Assembly (NCBI GenBank): GCA_034669505.1
Contig: JAXDNJ010000039.1
Location: forward strand, 1-64,000
DNA: 64,000 bases
Source: JAFASC01 sp034669505
GTDB lineage: Bacteria; Pseudomonadota; Alphaproteobacteria; Rhizobiales; Beijerinckiaceae
Direction: 5' to 3'
Made by a program: the position numbers and the translations under genes. Shown piece by piece: positions 50,281-59,052 of the stretch (positions are counted from its first letter, which is position 1; each line of letters starts with the position of its first letter). The notes under the pieces are model-generated. The model was not told the origin of the DNA, searched no databases, and worked only from the letters and a program-made list of their open reading frames with translations.

Positions 50281-50706
50281 CTAGTGCTTCAGACGGCCGC
50301 CGACGTTCCTCAACTCAGGAAGCGGCGACATTGCCCCGCCGGCGCAGCGCGCATCGGGAGGCGCGACAGTGACTTTGTATTCGAAAGCTGGTTTCGGCGG
50401 CGGCTGGAAGAGTATCTGCGGGGACGTCACATCGAGTTTGTTGATGACGACGAGGAGCCGTACCAATCCGGTGTAACCGCCGCTTGCGAGGGCGCGGTCG
50501 ATTGCTACGCACACGGCCGTGCCGACAAGCGGAATGTCATAGGTTTCCCCGATGCGCGCATCGCGGATGCGATCGGGATCGCCCAGCCATTGATGCCGAT
50601 ACTTGACGATCAGCTGCCTGGCTTCAGCCAGATCGAGTGCCGCCTGCGCCGGCGACCATCCCGCCAAAAAGCCGCAGAAGCATACCAGCGCGGGCGCCGT
50701 TCGCAT
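50281..50706 (-). CDS. Secreted protein of unknown function
   Basis: A 141-residue protein with a signal peptide (LVCFCGFLAGWSPAQA) and a mature part starting LDLAEARQLIVKYRHQWLGD. The ATG at 50706 follows CGGAGAATT; the frame stays open far upstream, but this is antisense to aspA and not real. One cysteine in VGTAVCVAID and one in DARCAGGAM could form a disulfide. No family is recognised. It is divergent from aspA (87-base gap) and leads the class II aldolase gene. Confidence 0.65.
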   Translation of the reverse strand: MRTAPALVCFCGFLAGWSPAQAALDLAEARQLIVKYRHQWLGDPDRIRDARIGETYDIPLVGTAVCVAIDRALASGGYTGLVRLLVVINKLDVTSPQILFQPPPKPAFEYKVTVAPPDARCAGGAMSPLPELRNVGGRLKH

Positions 50707-50793
50707 CCAATTCTCCGATTTGCGGTGAATTCTTACGTTCTCCCCCTCGGCGCAGCAATACGCTATGAGATGGACTGCACGGGAGGTGCGACT

Positions 50794-52341
50794 ATGAATG
50801 CTGACGCCAAAGGCGGAACGCCGAGCCCTGAGCCGCCGCCCGGAGCGGTCGAAGTCGCAACGACACGCACCGTCGAACTTGCCAAAGTGGCGACGCGACG
50901 CGAGCACGACCTTCTCGGTGAGCGGGATGTACCGGCAGATGCCTATTGGGGCATTCACACGCTCCGCGCTGTCGAGAATTTCCCCATCACCGGCGTGCCG
51001 GTCGGGCATTTCCCCGAATTTGTCCGCGCGCTGGCGCTGGTCAAGCAAGCCGCGGCGCGGGCCAACAAGCGCCTTGGTCATCTGCCGGCGCAGAAGGCCG
51101 ATGCTATCGTTCGCGCTTGCGATCTCATCGCGCGCGAGGGCCGCTACCACGATCAGTTCGTCGTTGATGCGGTGCAGGGTGGCGCCGGCACGTCGACGAA
51201 CATGAATGCCAACGAGGTCGTCGCGAACGTCGCATTGGAAATCCTTGGGCGCGAGAAGGGCGATTTCTCCGCACTGCATCCGAACGATGACGTCAACATG
51301 TCGCAATCGACGAATGATGCCTATCCGACGGCCTTGCGGCTCGCGATCATCTTCGCCGCAACGCCGCTCATCGAAGCGCTCGACGAACTCGCCTTTGCGT
51401 TTAAGGCCAAAGCCGTCGAGTTCGGTGATGTCCTGAAGATCGGCCGCACGCAATTGCAGGACGCGGTGCCGATGACGCTCGGCCAGGAATTCGACGCGTT
51501 CTTCGCGACGATCAAGGAGGATGAAGCGCGGCTGAAGGAAGCCGCGTCGCTTTTCCGCGAGGTTAATCTCGGCGCAACCGCGATCGGCACCGGCATCAAT
51601 GCCGACCCACGCTATGCCGCGCTTGCCATCGAAGAGCTGGCGCGCGCGGCGCATGAATCGCTCGTGCCTGCGACCAATCTCATCGAAGCGACATCCGACA
51701 TGGGCGCGTTCGTCTTCTTCTCCGGCGTGTTGAAGCGTGTCGCCGTGAAACTATCGAAAATCTGCAATGATCTTCGCTTGCTCTCCAGCGGCCCGCGCGC
51801 GGGGCTCGGTGAGATCAAGTTGCCAGCGGTGCAGGCGGGCTCCTCGATCATGCCCGGCAAGGTCAATCCGGTGATCCCGGAAGTGGTCAACCAAGTTGCT
51901 TTCATGGTTGTCGGGCAAGATCTCACCGTGACGATGTGCGCGGAAGGCGGACAGCTGCAGCTCAATGCCTTCGAGCCGACGATCGGCTATTGCATCCTGT
52001 CATCGCTGCGGCATCTCACGGCGGCGGTGACGACGCTGACCAACCGCTGCGTGCTCGGAATTGAAGCGGATCGCGAGCAATGCCGCGCGTTGGTCGAGAA
52101 TAGTATCGGCCTTGTCACTGCCCTTGGCCCGACGCTCGGCTATGAGACCTCGTCGCGCATCGCCAAGCGTGCGCTCGCCGAGAAACGCAAAGTCTCCGAC
52201 ATCGTGCTCGAGGAGAACCTCCTGACGCGCGAGCAGTTGGAGAGCCTGCTGCGCATCGAGACGATGACGGCGCCCTCACGGGCGAAATCGATGCGGGGGG
52301 CGGCACCCACGATGCTCGCGCCGACGCGGCCGATGCCGTGA
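50794..52341 (+). CDS. aspA: Aspartate ammonia-lyase
   Basis: A 515-residue lyase that converts aspartate to fumarate and ammonia. The aspartase/fumarase signature GSSIMPGKVNPVIPEVVNQV is present, and residues typical of aspartase rather than fumarase occur: TSTNMNANEVVANVALE and GRTQLQDAVPMTLGQEF. Compared with E. coli AspA there is an N-terminal extension of about 35 residues rich in Pro, Ala and Thr. The ATG at 50794 follows GGGAGGTGCGACT; the upstream open frame to 50104 is not coding. The C-terminal tail is also slightly extended. Confidence 0.93.
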   Translation: MNADAKGGTPSPEPPPGAVEVATTRTVELAKVATRREHDLLGERDVPADAYWGIHTLRAVENFPITGVPVGHFPEFVRALALVKQAAARANKRLGHLPAQKADAIVRACDLIAREGRYHDQFVVDAVQGGAGTSTNMNANEVVANVALEILGREKGDFSALHPNDDVNMSQSTNDAYPTALRLAIIFAATPLIEALDELAFAFKAKAVEFGDVLKIGRTQLQDAVPMTLGQEFDAFFATIKEDEARLKEAASLFREVNLGATAIGTGINADPRYAALAIEELARAAHESLVPATNLIEATSDMGAFVFFSGVLKRVAVKLSKICNDLRLLSSGPRAGLGEIKLPAVQAGSSIMPGKVNPVIPEVVNQVAFMVVGQDLTVTMCAEGGQLQLNAFEPTIGYCILSSLRHLTAAVTTLTNRCVLGIEADREQCRALVENSIGLVTALGPTLGYETSSRIAKRALAEKRKVSDIVLEENLLTREQLESLLRIETMTAPSRAKSMRGAAPTMLAPTRPMP

Positions 52342-52480
52342 TCGGCTGATCCGGGCTCTCGTCCTGCCCACAAGAAATGTGATTGCCGGTTTTGCAAATG
52401 CCGCGATTCGCGCTGATTCTCCGCGCCGGAGCTTAGCCTCTGCATCGCGCACGGGGCGGGGCTCCCGGGAGGAGGGCTCG

Positions 52481-53797
52481 ATGGCATCGACGGATATCCC
52501 CGCCGTCCCTGACGATCCGGAGCGGCCCGATCCGGTCGTCGGTACATCGAAGCCGCGCCTGCTCCATGTCCTCGGGCCGGGCCTCATCACCGGCGCCTCG
52601 GATGACGATCCGAGCGGCATCGCAACCTACAGCCAGGCCGGCGCGCAGTTCGGCTATGGCCTGACATGGACGATGCTTTTTACCTATCCGCTGATGACGG
52701 CAGTGCAGATGATCAGCGCGCGCGTCGGCCGCACGACCGGCCGCGGCCTCGCCGGCAATCTCCGCGTTCATTATCCCGAATGGCTGCTGCAGGGCGTCGT
52801 AGCGGTTCTGCTCATCGCCAACACGATCAACCTAGGTGCCGATCTCGGCGCAATGGCAGATGCCTCGCGCCTTCTTCTCCCCGGACCCGCGTGGCTTTTC
52901 ATCGTGCTCTTCGCGGCAATCTGCGTCTATATGCAGGTCTTCCTGCAATACACGCGCTATGTCGCGGTGCTGAAATGGCTGACGCTGGCGCTGTTTGCCT
53001 ATTTCGCCGCAGTGGTCACGATCAAGATCGATTGGGGCGAGTTTGCCAACGGTTTGTTCGTGCCAAAGCTCGACAAGGCGAAGGACTATCTCACCACGAT
53101 GGTTGCCGTGTTCGGCACGACGATCAGCCCCTACCTTTTCTTCTGGCAGGCCGCGGAAGAGGTCGAGGATATCAAAGCCTACCCGCACCGTGAGGATCTC
53201 GTCGATGCGCCGGAGCAGGGTAGGGCAGCGCTGAAACGCATCGAACTCGACACGCTGATCGGCATGGCGTTTTCGAATCTCGTCGCGCTGGCGATCATGG
53301 TCACGACGGCCGCGACCCTCCATAAGAATGGCACGACCGACATTCAGACCTCGGCGCAGGCGGCAGAGGCGCTGCGGCCGATCGCCGGCCAACTTGCCTT
53401 TGCCGTCTTTGCGCTCGGGATCGTCGGCACCGGCCTGCTCGCCGTGCCGGTGCTGGCTGGGTCCGGCGCCTATGCGCTTGGCGAGGCTCGCCGCTGGCCG
53501 ACCGGCTTCTCACGCAATTGGCAGGAGGCGAAGGCCTTCTATGCGACGGTGGCGCTCGCGACGCTTGTCGGCATGGTTATGAATTTCTCTGGCATCGACG
53601 CGATCAAGGCTCTCTACTGGAGCGCCGTGCTGAACGGTATCGTCGCCGTGCCAGTTATGACAACAATGATGCTGATGGCGGCGCGAAGCGACATAATGGG
53701 ACGTTTCGCGGTCGGGGGCGCGCTGAAGTTGCTTGGCTGGATCGGCACGGCCGTGATGGCCGCGGCTGTAATTGCGATGCTGGCGACGTCGTTTTAG
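52481..53797 (+). CDS. NRAMP-related divalent cation transporter with non-canonical metal site
   Basis: A 438-residue membrane protein with about 11 helices of the SLC11/NRAMP family. Helix 1 reads LGPGLITGASDDDPSGIATY: D43 matches the Asp of the canonical DPGN motif, but the Asn position is G46. In helix 6 the canonical MPH is replaced by SPY (S216-P217-Y218), so the methionine that selects soft transition metals is absent. This is what is seen in variants that carry other ions, such as Mg2+ in the NRMT branch, but the present protein cannot be assigned to them. The ATG at 52481 follows GGAGGGCTCG. Confidence 0.85.
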   Translation: MASTDIPAVPDDPERPDPVVGTSKPRLLHVLGPGLITGASDDDPSGIATYSQAGAQFGYGLTWTMLFTYPLMTAVQMISARVGRTTGRGLAGNLRVHYPEWLLQGVVAVLLIANTINLGADLGAMADASRLLLPGPAWLFIVLFAAICVYMQVFLQYTRYVAVLKWLTLALFAYFAAVVTIKIDWGEFANGLFVPKLDKAKDYLTTMVAVFGTTISPYLFFWQAAEEVEDIKAYPHREDLVDAPEQGRAALKRIELDTLIGMAFSNLVALAIMVTTAATLHKNGTTDIQTSAQAAEALRPIAGQLAFAVFALGIVGTGLLAVPVLAGSGAYALGEARRWPTGFSRNWQEAKAFYATVALATLVGMVMNFSGIDAIKALYWSAVLNGIVAVPVMTTMMLMAARSDIMGRFAVGGALKLLGWIGTAVMAAAVIAMLATSF

Positions 53798-53860
53798 CGG
53801 CTCGAACCCTGATCGCGTTTGCGCGTTCGACAAAAAAGACCACCGCCGGGAGGCGACTTA

Positions 53861-54199
53861 GTGACGGCGACCGCACTCGCGCACGAGCATCGGGTAGCAA
53901 TTAACAGGCGCCTGGACGCGCTGCAGGGTATCGCGCACCGCTGCCAGAACCAAGCAAATGGGCAATGTCTCGAAGGCTATGCGCAGGCCCGTGCGCTCCT
54001 GCGCGACCTGGAGGATTTGTTCGCCGAGTACCTGCCGACGCGCGCGCATCTCGCTGGCCCGCTTCACGCCGTGCGCCGGCATCTCGGCGCGCTCGCTGGT
54101 CTCGAAGATGAGGAACTTCCGGCTGGCAGTCACAGCCATCTCGAGCAGGTTCTCGATGGCATCGGCAAGATACGCACTGGTCTGCCGCCGGAACGGTGA
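53861..54199 (+). CDS. Hypothetical helical protein (112 residues)
   Basis: A small soluble, mostly helical protein of unknown function. The GTG at 53861 is preceded by GGGAGG and opens TATALAHEHRVAINRRLDAL; the frame is open 14 codons further upstream without support. Residues include HRCQNQANGQCLEGYAQARA and DLFAEYLPTRAHLAGPLHAV. No signal or membrane segment. It converges on the lytic transglycosylase gene and follows the NRAMP gene by 63 bases. Confidence 0.55.
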   Translation: MTATALAHEHRVAINRRLDALQGIAHRCQNQANGQCLEGYAQARALLRDLEDLFAEYLPTRAHLAGPLHAVRRHLGALAGLEDEELPAGSHSHLEQVLDGIGKIRTGLPPER

Positions 54200-54220
54200 A
54201 CTTCGAGCCGCCGAACTCGT

Positions 54221-55072
54221 CTAGCTCCGCAGCACGACGCAAGCGCCGCCAATCCCGTGTATGCGGTTGCAAAGAGCGTTCGCCTCGTTGCGGCTCTGCG
54301 CTGGAACGCGAATGCGGTAGAAAGCTCGCGTTCCGCGACTGCGGAGCCGCGTTCCGATGACCATCGGCTGCAGCTCGCCGATGATCGAGGCGTAGCTCTG
54401 GCGGGCGCGGGCGTAGGACGCGAGCGCGATCGCCTTCGAGAAATTGCCGGCGAGCTGCACGCCCCACGGCGCAAACGGCGCGAGCGCTTCGATACGGGCC
54501 GGCGCGCCTCTTTGCAGGCCGGCCGCCAGTTCGAGGCAGGATCGCCGGCGCTCAGGCGCCGCGGGGGCGATTTGCTGCGCTGCGCCCTTCTCGGCAGCCC
54601 AATCGTCGACGCTTCGCCCGGTGATGAACAGCACGTAATCGCGCGTTTCCTGCGGCAGCGAGCCTTTGGTATCGAGCCAGTTTGCAACCCTGTTCGGCCC
54701 GGCATTGTAGGCGGCTGCGCCGAGCCCGAAATTGCCGAAGCGTGTGATCAGCTCCGAAAGGAATGCGGCTGACGCGGGGATCGCCTGTTCGGGATCGAAC
54801 GGATCGAGGAGGCCGCGTTCGGCCGCGGTTCGCGGCATGAACTGGGCTACGCCTTGTGCGCCCTTTGGACTGATCGCTGTCGGGCGAAAACTGCTCTCGC
54901 GCCAGATCAGGCGCGTGAACAGCTCAAGCGGAAGCTGGCGCTGCGCAGCCGAGGCTTCGATGACGCGACAGAGCGCCTGTCCGACGGTCTCTTCCTGCTG
55001 CGCAAGGGCGGGCGTCAGGCCGCAAAGCGCAACTGAACACGAGAGGACGATCAGGCGCAGGAGCCTAATCAT
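54221..55072 (-). CDS. Lytic transglycosylase with SPOR domain
   Basis: A 283-residue secreted cell-wall enzyme. A signal peptide (LIVLSCSVALCGLTPALA) precedes a family 1 SLT domain with catalytic E59 in IWRESSFRPTAISPKGAQG, then VAQFMPRTA and GLGAAAYNAGPNRV. The C-terminal part (about 205-283) looks like a SPOR domain, which binds denuded peptidoglycan at division sites. It cleaves the glycan strand in the periplasm. The start ATG at 55072 is 35 bases from the end of tRNA-Trp upstream on the same strand. Confidence 0.9.
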   Translation of the reverse strand: MIRLLRLIVLSCSVALCGLTPALAQQEETVGQALCRVIEASAAQRQLPLELFTRLIWRESSFRPTAISPKGAQGVAQFMPRTAAERGLLDPFDPEQAIPASAAFLSELITRFGNFGLGAAAYNAGPNRVANWLDTKGSLPQETRDYVLFITGRSVDDWAAEKGAAQQIAPAAPERRRSCLELAAGLQRGAPARIEALAPFAPWGVQLAGNFSKAIALASYARARQSYASIIGELQPMVIGTRLRSRGTRAFYRIRVPAQSRNEANALCNRIHGIGGACVVLRS

Positions 55073-55106
55073 CGGCGAGCAGCGTTGGCAGAGCTATCGG
55101 CAGTGC

Positions 55107-55184
55107 TGGCAGGAGTGGAGGGACTCGAACCCCCAACCCCCGGTTTTGGAGACCGGTGCTCTAACCAAATTGAGCTACACTCCT
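55107..55184 (-). tRNA. tRNA-Trp (anticodon CCA)
   Basis: A 78-base cloverleaf on the minus strand: acceptor AGGAGTG pairs with CACTCCT, the anticodon stem CCGGT/ACCGG holds the loop CTCCAAA with anticodon CCA, and CCA is encoded at the 3' end. In many alphaproteobacteria this tRNA precedes secE and nusG; here it precedes the lytic transglycosylase gene. Confidence 0.97.
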
Positions 55185-55245
55185 GCGGAGCCGTCGCCGA
55201 CGCCCCTCCTTAGCCTGCGCATTCCGGCCGAACAAGGGCAGGCGC

Positions 55246-55566
55246 TCAGGCCGGCTCGACCAAGACGGCCGTGCCATAGGCCAGAACCTCCGTAATGCCG
55301 TCGGTGATTTCGTTGGCATCGTAACGCATGCCGATAATCGCGTTGGCGCCGCCCTGCACGGCGTGTTCGCACATGTGATCGAAGGCTTCCTGGCGCGCCG
55401 TCTCGGCGAGGTTCACGTAGATCGACAGTTTGCCGCCGAAGACCGATTGCACCGCGCCGGCGAAATTCCCAAGCACGCTGCGCGAGCGCACCGTGATACC
55501 GCGCACCAAACCGAGATGCCTGACGACGCGATAACCCGTAACGTCATTGGTGGTAGAGACGATCAT
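55246..55566 (-). CDS. YbjQ family (UPF0145) protein
   Basis: A 106-residue protein of the YbjQ/UPF0145 family, a small soluble oligomeric domain annotated as heavy-metal-binding. Seen: MIVSTTNDVTGYRVVRHLGL and SIYVNLAETARQEAFDHMCE, then the signature GGANAIIGMRYDANEI. Function unknown. It stands between tRNA-Trp and a gene-poor stretch. Confidence 0.9.
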   Translation of the reverse strand: MIVSTTNDVTGYRVVRHLGLVRGITVRSRSVLGNFAGAVQSVFGGKLSIYVNLAETARQEAFDHMCEHAVQGGANAIIGMRYDANEITDGITEVLAYGTAVLVEPA

Positions 55567-55643
55567 TGCGCACCCCTCTTGCTGGCGACAATTGTGTCCG
55601 CCGGGCGATGCGAAGGCAATGGCTCGCGTTGTAATTCCGTGAT

Positions 55644-55817
55644 TCAGGTCATGTGCGGTTGGAGCACCGGCTGAGTTTCGTCAGTGCGAATTTTGCCGGT
55701 AGCAATTGCGGCGATTTCGCTGTGTGCTTCGAGCGCGGCCAATCTGGCGAGTAGAGCGCGCATCTCCGACGGCAAAGCATGTTCGACTGGAAACGATCGT
55801 CTGAATGCGTCGTTCAT
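55644..55817 (-). CDS. Possible small protein (57 residues)
   Basis: A weak candidate starting at the ATG at 55817 with NDAFRRSFPVEHALPSEMRA and LLARLAALEAHSEIAAIATG. The short amphipathic LPSEMRALLARL looks like a small helical regulator or partner protein. No ribosome site is clear and the frame also opens to 55856. It lies in the 378-base stretch between YbjQ and the SDR gene; nothing else convincing is seen there. Confidence 0.35.
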   Translation of the reverse strand: MNDAFRRSFPVEHALPSEMRALLARLAALEAHSEIAAIATGKIRTDETQPVLQPHMT

Positions 55818-55944
55818 CACAGCCATCGAAGAGCATGAACGGCACGATGCACGCATCTGAAACCTTCAGACCTGTGTAGAATGCCTCAAGTCTCATCCGC
55901 AGAACTTGTGCCAAGCTTGCCGGCGCCGACTTTTCCGACCTGAG

Positions 55945-56721
55945 TCAAACAATAATCGGCGTAGTCACGCCGTCCATCGTGATCGTCACTCCCGACACGT
56001 AGCTCGCTTGCGCCGACGCCAGAAAACAGACGAGGCGCGCGATCTCCTCCGGTTCGGCCATGCGGCCGAGTGGAATGCGCGCGAGCGCGCGCTTCAGTGC
56101 TTCTTCCGACGAGATGCCCGACAAGCGCGCTTCGGCGCGCAGTCCTTCGGCGACACGATCGGTATTGGTCAACCCCGGATTGACGCCGACGACGCGAACG
56201 CCGCGGCTTGCATATGCGCTGGCGAGCCCCGCCGTCGCAAGCATCAAGGCCGCGTTGGCAGCGCCGCCGGCAATGTGCGTTGGCGACGCGACTTTGCCGC
56301 CATTGCCGATAACGTTCACAATTACGCCGCTGGCGCGCGCGGCCATGCGTTTGATAAGCGGATCAATCGCATGGATGTAGGTGAAAAACTTGGCGTCCAT
56401 CGCCGCGCGCCAGGCAGAAGGATCAAGATCGTCCGGCGGCGTGCGTTTCGCCGCGCCGGCGGAATTGACGAGAATGTCGATCGGACCGATCTCGCGTTCA
56501 ACCGCATCGATCATGCGCGTAGCGTCTTCGGCGGACGTCAGATCGGCCGCGTGCACGAAGCAGCCTTCGATGCGCTTCGCTGCCGCATCGAGATTTGCCC
56601 GGTCGCGCGACGTGATGGCGACGTGGCAGCCCTCGCGGGCGAGAAATTCGCCGCAGGCAAGGCCGATGCCTTTGCTGCCGCCGGTGACGAGGGCCGTCTT
56701 TCCTGAGAGGCCGAGGTCCAT
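55945..56721 (-). CDS. SDR-fold protein without the YxxxK catalytic dyad
   Basis: A 258-residue classical SDR by fold: cofactor motif VTGGSKGIG at 12-20, ILVNSAGAAKR near 83, terminal segment YVSGVTITMDG. In the catalytic region, where classical SDRs have Ser...Tyr-x-x-x-Lys, it reads IGNGGKVASPTHIAGGAANA, with G152 and N156 in the Tyr and Lys positions and no serine at the expected place. So it cannot use the standard mechanism. Similar IAG-x-x-x-N variants occur in SDRs annotated in aromatic-degradation settings. Divergent from the TauE gene at 56777. Confidence 0.82.
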   Translation of the reverse strand: MDLGLSGKTALVTGGSKGIGLACGEFLAREGCHVAITSRDRANLDAAAKRIEGCFVHAADLTSAEDATRMIDAVEREIGPIDILVNSAGAAKRTPPDDLDPSAWRAAMDAKFFTYIHAIDPLIKRMAARASGVIVNVIGNGGKVASPTHIAGGAANAALMLATAGLASAYASRGVRVVGVNPGLTNTDRVAEGLRAEARLSGISSEEALKRALARIPLGRMAEPEEIARLVCFLASAQASYVSGVTITMDGVTTPIIV

Positions 56722-56776
56722 CGCGTGCTCCGTTGGCTTGAATCTTCCGATTCTAATCGACTAAAGCCTCTCTCGC

Positions 56777-57529
56777 ATGGATCATTTCCTCGTCCTCGCC
56801 CTCGGGGGGCTGCTTGCCGGCGCCATGAATGCGCTGGCCGGCGGCGGCAGTTTCATCTCGCTGCCGGCGATGATCGCCGCCGGGGTGCCCTCGGTTCAGG
56901 CGAACGCGTCAGGCACCGTGGCGCTGTTTCCCGGGCAGGTCACCAGCGCCTGGACCTATTGGGACGGCATGCGGCCGGTCTGCGGTGTGCCGCGCCGGCA
57001 GCTTCTCCTAGTAAGTGTCGTCGGCGGCTTGCTCGGCAGCCTGTTGCTCCTGTGGACGCCGTCCTCCGCCTTCGACTTCATCCTGCCCTGGCTCATGCTC
57101 ATGGCCACCCTGGCGCTCGCCTTCGGCCGCCATGCGGGATTAATTCTGCGCCGCTACGTGCATATCGGACCGGGCGTCATGCTCGCCGGGCAATTCGTTC
57201 TTGGCATCTACGGCGGCTATTATGGCGGCGCCATCGGCCTGATGATGCTGGCGCTTTGGGCGCTGATGGGCGAGGTGGACATCAAGAGCCTCAACCCACC
57301 GCGCATCATGCTGGCGAGCGCGTCGAATGTCGCGGCGGTTGTAACCTTCAGCATCGCCGGCGCGGTGCGTTGGCCGCAAACGCTGATCATGCTGGTGGCG
57401 GGCGTTATCGGCGGTTATGGCGGCGCGCGATTGGGTCGGGTGCTGCCGGCGCGGGCCATCCGCGCGCTGACGCTGATCTGCGCGGCGGCGATCACGATCG
57501 CGTTTTTCGTGCGGGCTTACGGGCGCTAG
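56777..57529 (+). CDS. TauE/SafE family permease
   Basis: A 250-residue membrane protein with about eight helices. First-half motif LAGAMNALAGGGSFISLPAM and second-half GIYGGYYGGAIGLMMLALWA are typical of the family. Exports small sulfur or organic anions in characterised members; substrate not known here. Start ATG at 56777; divergent from the SDR gene with a 55-base gap that may hold both promoters. Confidence 0.86.
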   Translation: MDHFLVLALGGLLAGAMNALAGGGSFISLPAMIAAGVPSVQANASGTVALFPGQVTSAWTYWDGMRPVCGVPRRQLLLVSVVGGLLGSLLLLWTPSSAFDFILPWLMLMATLALAFGRHAGLILRRYVHIGPGVMLAGQFVLGIYGGYYGGAIGLMMLALWALMGEVDIKSLNPPRIMLASASNVAAVVTFSIAGAVRWPQTLIMLVAGVIGGYGGARLGRVLPARAIRALTLICAAAITIAFFVRAYGR

Positions 57530-57547
57530 CCGAATCATTTCCTCCGC

Positions 57548-58216
57548 GTGCATGCTGCCAGCGTGGAGACGAATCTCTATTTGCCGGTGAAACGCTTCCT
57601 TGAGGGGCTCGGCTTCCAGGTTAAAGGCGAGATCGGCAGTTGCGATCTCGTGGCACTCAGTGCGGACGCGCCACCAGTTGTCGTCATCGGCGAGCTGAAG
57701 CTCGCATTCAATCTCGAACTCGTTCTGCAGGGAGTCGAGCGTGCCACTGCGTGCGACGAAATCTGGCTCGCCGTCCGCGCTGCCGCGAACGGCCGCGGGC
57801 GCGAGAGCGATGCGCGCGTGCGCAATCTCTGCCGCCGGCTCGGCTTCGGCCTGCTCGTCGTCGACGGAAGCGGCGGCGTTGAGATCGTGGTGAGCCCGGC
57901 GGCGCCCATGCCGCGGCGGAACCTGCGGCGGCGCTCGCGCCTGGTCGAGGAGCACCGCAAACGTCAGGGCGATCCGACGGCCGGTGGCGGCTCGCGGCAG
58001 CCAATCATGACGGCCTACAGGCAGCAGGCGCTCGCTTGCGCATCGGCACTCGCGACCGGACCGCGGCGGATGCGTGATCTAAGGCAAGCGGTGCCTGACG
58101 CGCCGAAGATCCTGCAGGGCAATGTATACGGGTGGTTCGCGCGCGAGGAACGCGGGATTTACGGTCTGACGGAGGCGGGAAGAGGCGCGCTGGAGAGATG
58201 GCCGTCTACTGGGTGA
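57548..58216 (+). CDS. DUF2161 domain protein (nuclease/phosphodiesterase-like)
   Basis: A 222-residue protein. The N-terminal 110 residues match DUF2161, with YLPVKRFLEGLGFQVKGEIG, SCDLVALSADAPPVVVIGEL and KLAFNLELVLQ, which recalls PD-(D/E)xK nuclease-like folds (D then E-x-K within IGELK). The C-terminal part resembles a winged helix (AYRQQALACASALATGPRRM and NVYGWFAREERGIYGLTEAG), so it may bind DNA. Function unknown. The start is a GTG at 57548; GTG at 57563 is an alternative. It follows the TauE gene by 18 bases. Confidence 0.72.
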   Translation: MHAASVETNLYLPVKRFLEGLGFQVKGEIGSCDLVALSADAPPVVVIGELKLAFNLELVLQGVERATACDEIWLAVRAAANGRGRESDARVRNLCRRLGFGLLVVDGSGGVEIVVSPAAPMPRRNLRRRSRLVEEHRKRQGDPTAGGGSRQPIMTAYRQQALACASALATGPRRMRDLRQAVPDAPKILQGNVYGWFAREERGIYGLTEAGRGALERWPSTG

Positions 58217-58326
58217 GACGTGCTCGGCGAGCCCGCAGCGGACCCACTGGGATGCGCCTTGAAGCGCGCTGATTAAGCGGTGATCGAATATCATGTCGCT
58301 GACGGACAGCGGGCGCGAGCGTTAGT

Positions 58327-58902
58327 TTAGTCGGAGATTGTGCGTTTTGCGACCGTCGCGCCGGTGGCGGCGCAAGTACAGCGGCTGATACGCCCGACCG
58401 GCCGGGGAGCGGCTACTTTCGCCCGCACAACACGGTGCGCAGGACGGTGGGCTTTCGATACGCTTCGGCCTTCAACAGAAGCGCGCAGCTCCGCATTCTG
58501 GGCAACGGCTCGCGACTGCGAGACAGCGCTACTGAATCCGCCGGGTTCGTCCCCGATGAACGTCGCATCGAACAGCTGCCTCGCGACATCGGCTTGCGCA
58601 AGGGAACCTGGTGAGTTGGCAGGCGCCGCCGGCGAAAAACGGTAAAGTTCACCTCCGATCGGGGTCACATCGAATAGTTCGGAGCTCGGCGCCGCGCCTA
58701 TCGTACTGGGCTTGGACGGGCCGTCCGACTGTGGCAGGCGCATCAACCAGTTCGCAATGGCCGGGTCGGCCACGGACCCATTCGGCGCCAGAAGTGCGGG
58801 TTTTTGCCAGGAAGAGAGGGCGCCAAAAGGCTCTGCCCGCAATGCTGGCGCGCTGAGGAGCGCGATGCAGCAGGCAAGTGGAGCAAATACTGTGCGGGTC
58901 AT
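58327..58902 (-). CDS. Secreted protein of unknown function
   Basis: A 191-residue protein with a signal peptide (FAPLACCIALLSAPALRA). The mature part is Ala/Ser/Pro-rich, with two similar short units, ELFDVTPIGGELYRFSPA and QLFDATFIGDEPGGFSSA, suggesting an internal repeat. The C-terminus is basic (HRPAHRVVRAKVAA). The ATG at 58902 begins the signal peptide; the frame continues to 58926. No family recognised. Confidence 0.6.
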   Translation of the reverse strand: MTRTVFAPLACCIALLSAPALRAEPFGALSSWQKPALLAPNGSVADPAIANWLMRLPQSDGPSKPSTIGAAPSSELFDVTPIGGELYRFSPAAPANSPGSLAQADVARQLFDATFIGDEPGGFSSAVSQSRAVAQNAELRASVEGRSVSKAHRPAHRVVRAKVAAPRPVGRISRCTCAATGATVAKRTISD

Positions 58903-59052
58903 GCTGGGCTCCAGACCAAAACGCATTGTTCAACGTCCGGCGGCTGGGCTTTGTTCGTTTTAACTTCGCAGTAAACTGAATCGTAAGCTGTCCAGGTGGT
59001 AGGCAGCACACTATTGCATTTCTACCAAACTGCAGTAAGTCTTTGAAACGAT

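Noticed and set aside
50104..50793. A 230-codon upstream extension of aspA
   Set aside because: The extension overlaps the hypothetical secreted protein and the aldolase antisense and lacks protein character; aspA has a clear ribosome site at 50794.
50281..51654. A 457-codon minus-strand frame covering aspA antisense
   Set aside because: The part beyond 50706 is the reverse complement of aspA, with no homology of its own. Only the C-terminal 141 residues, with signal peptide and ribosome site, look real.
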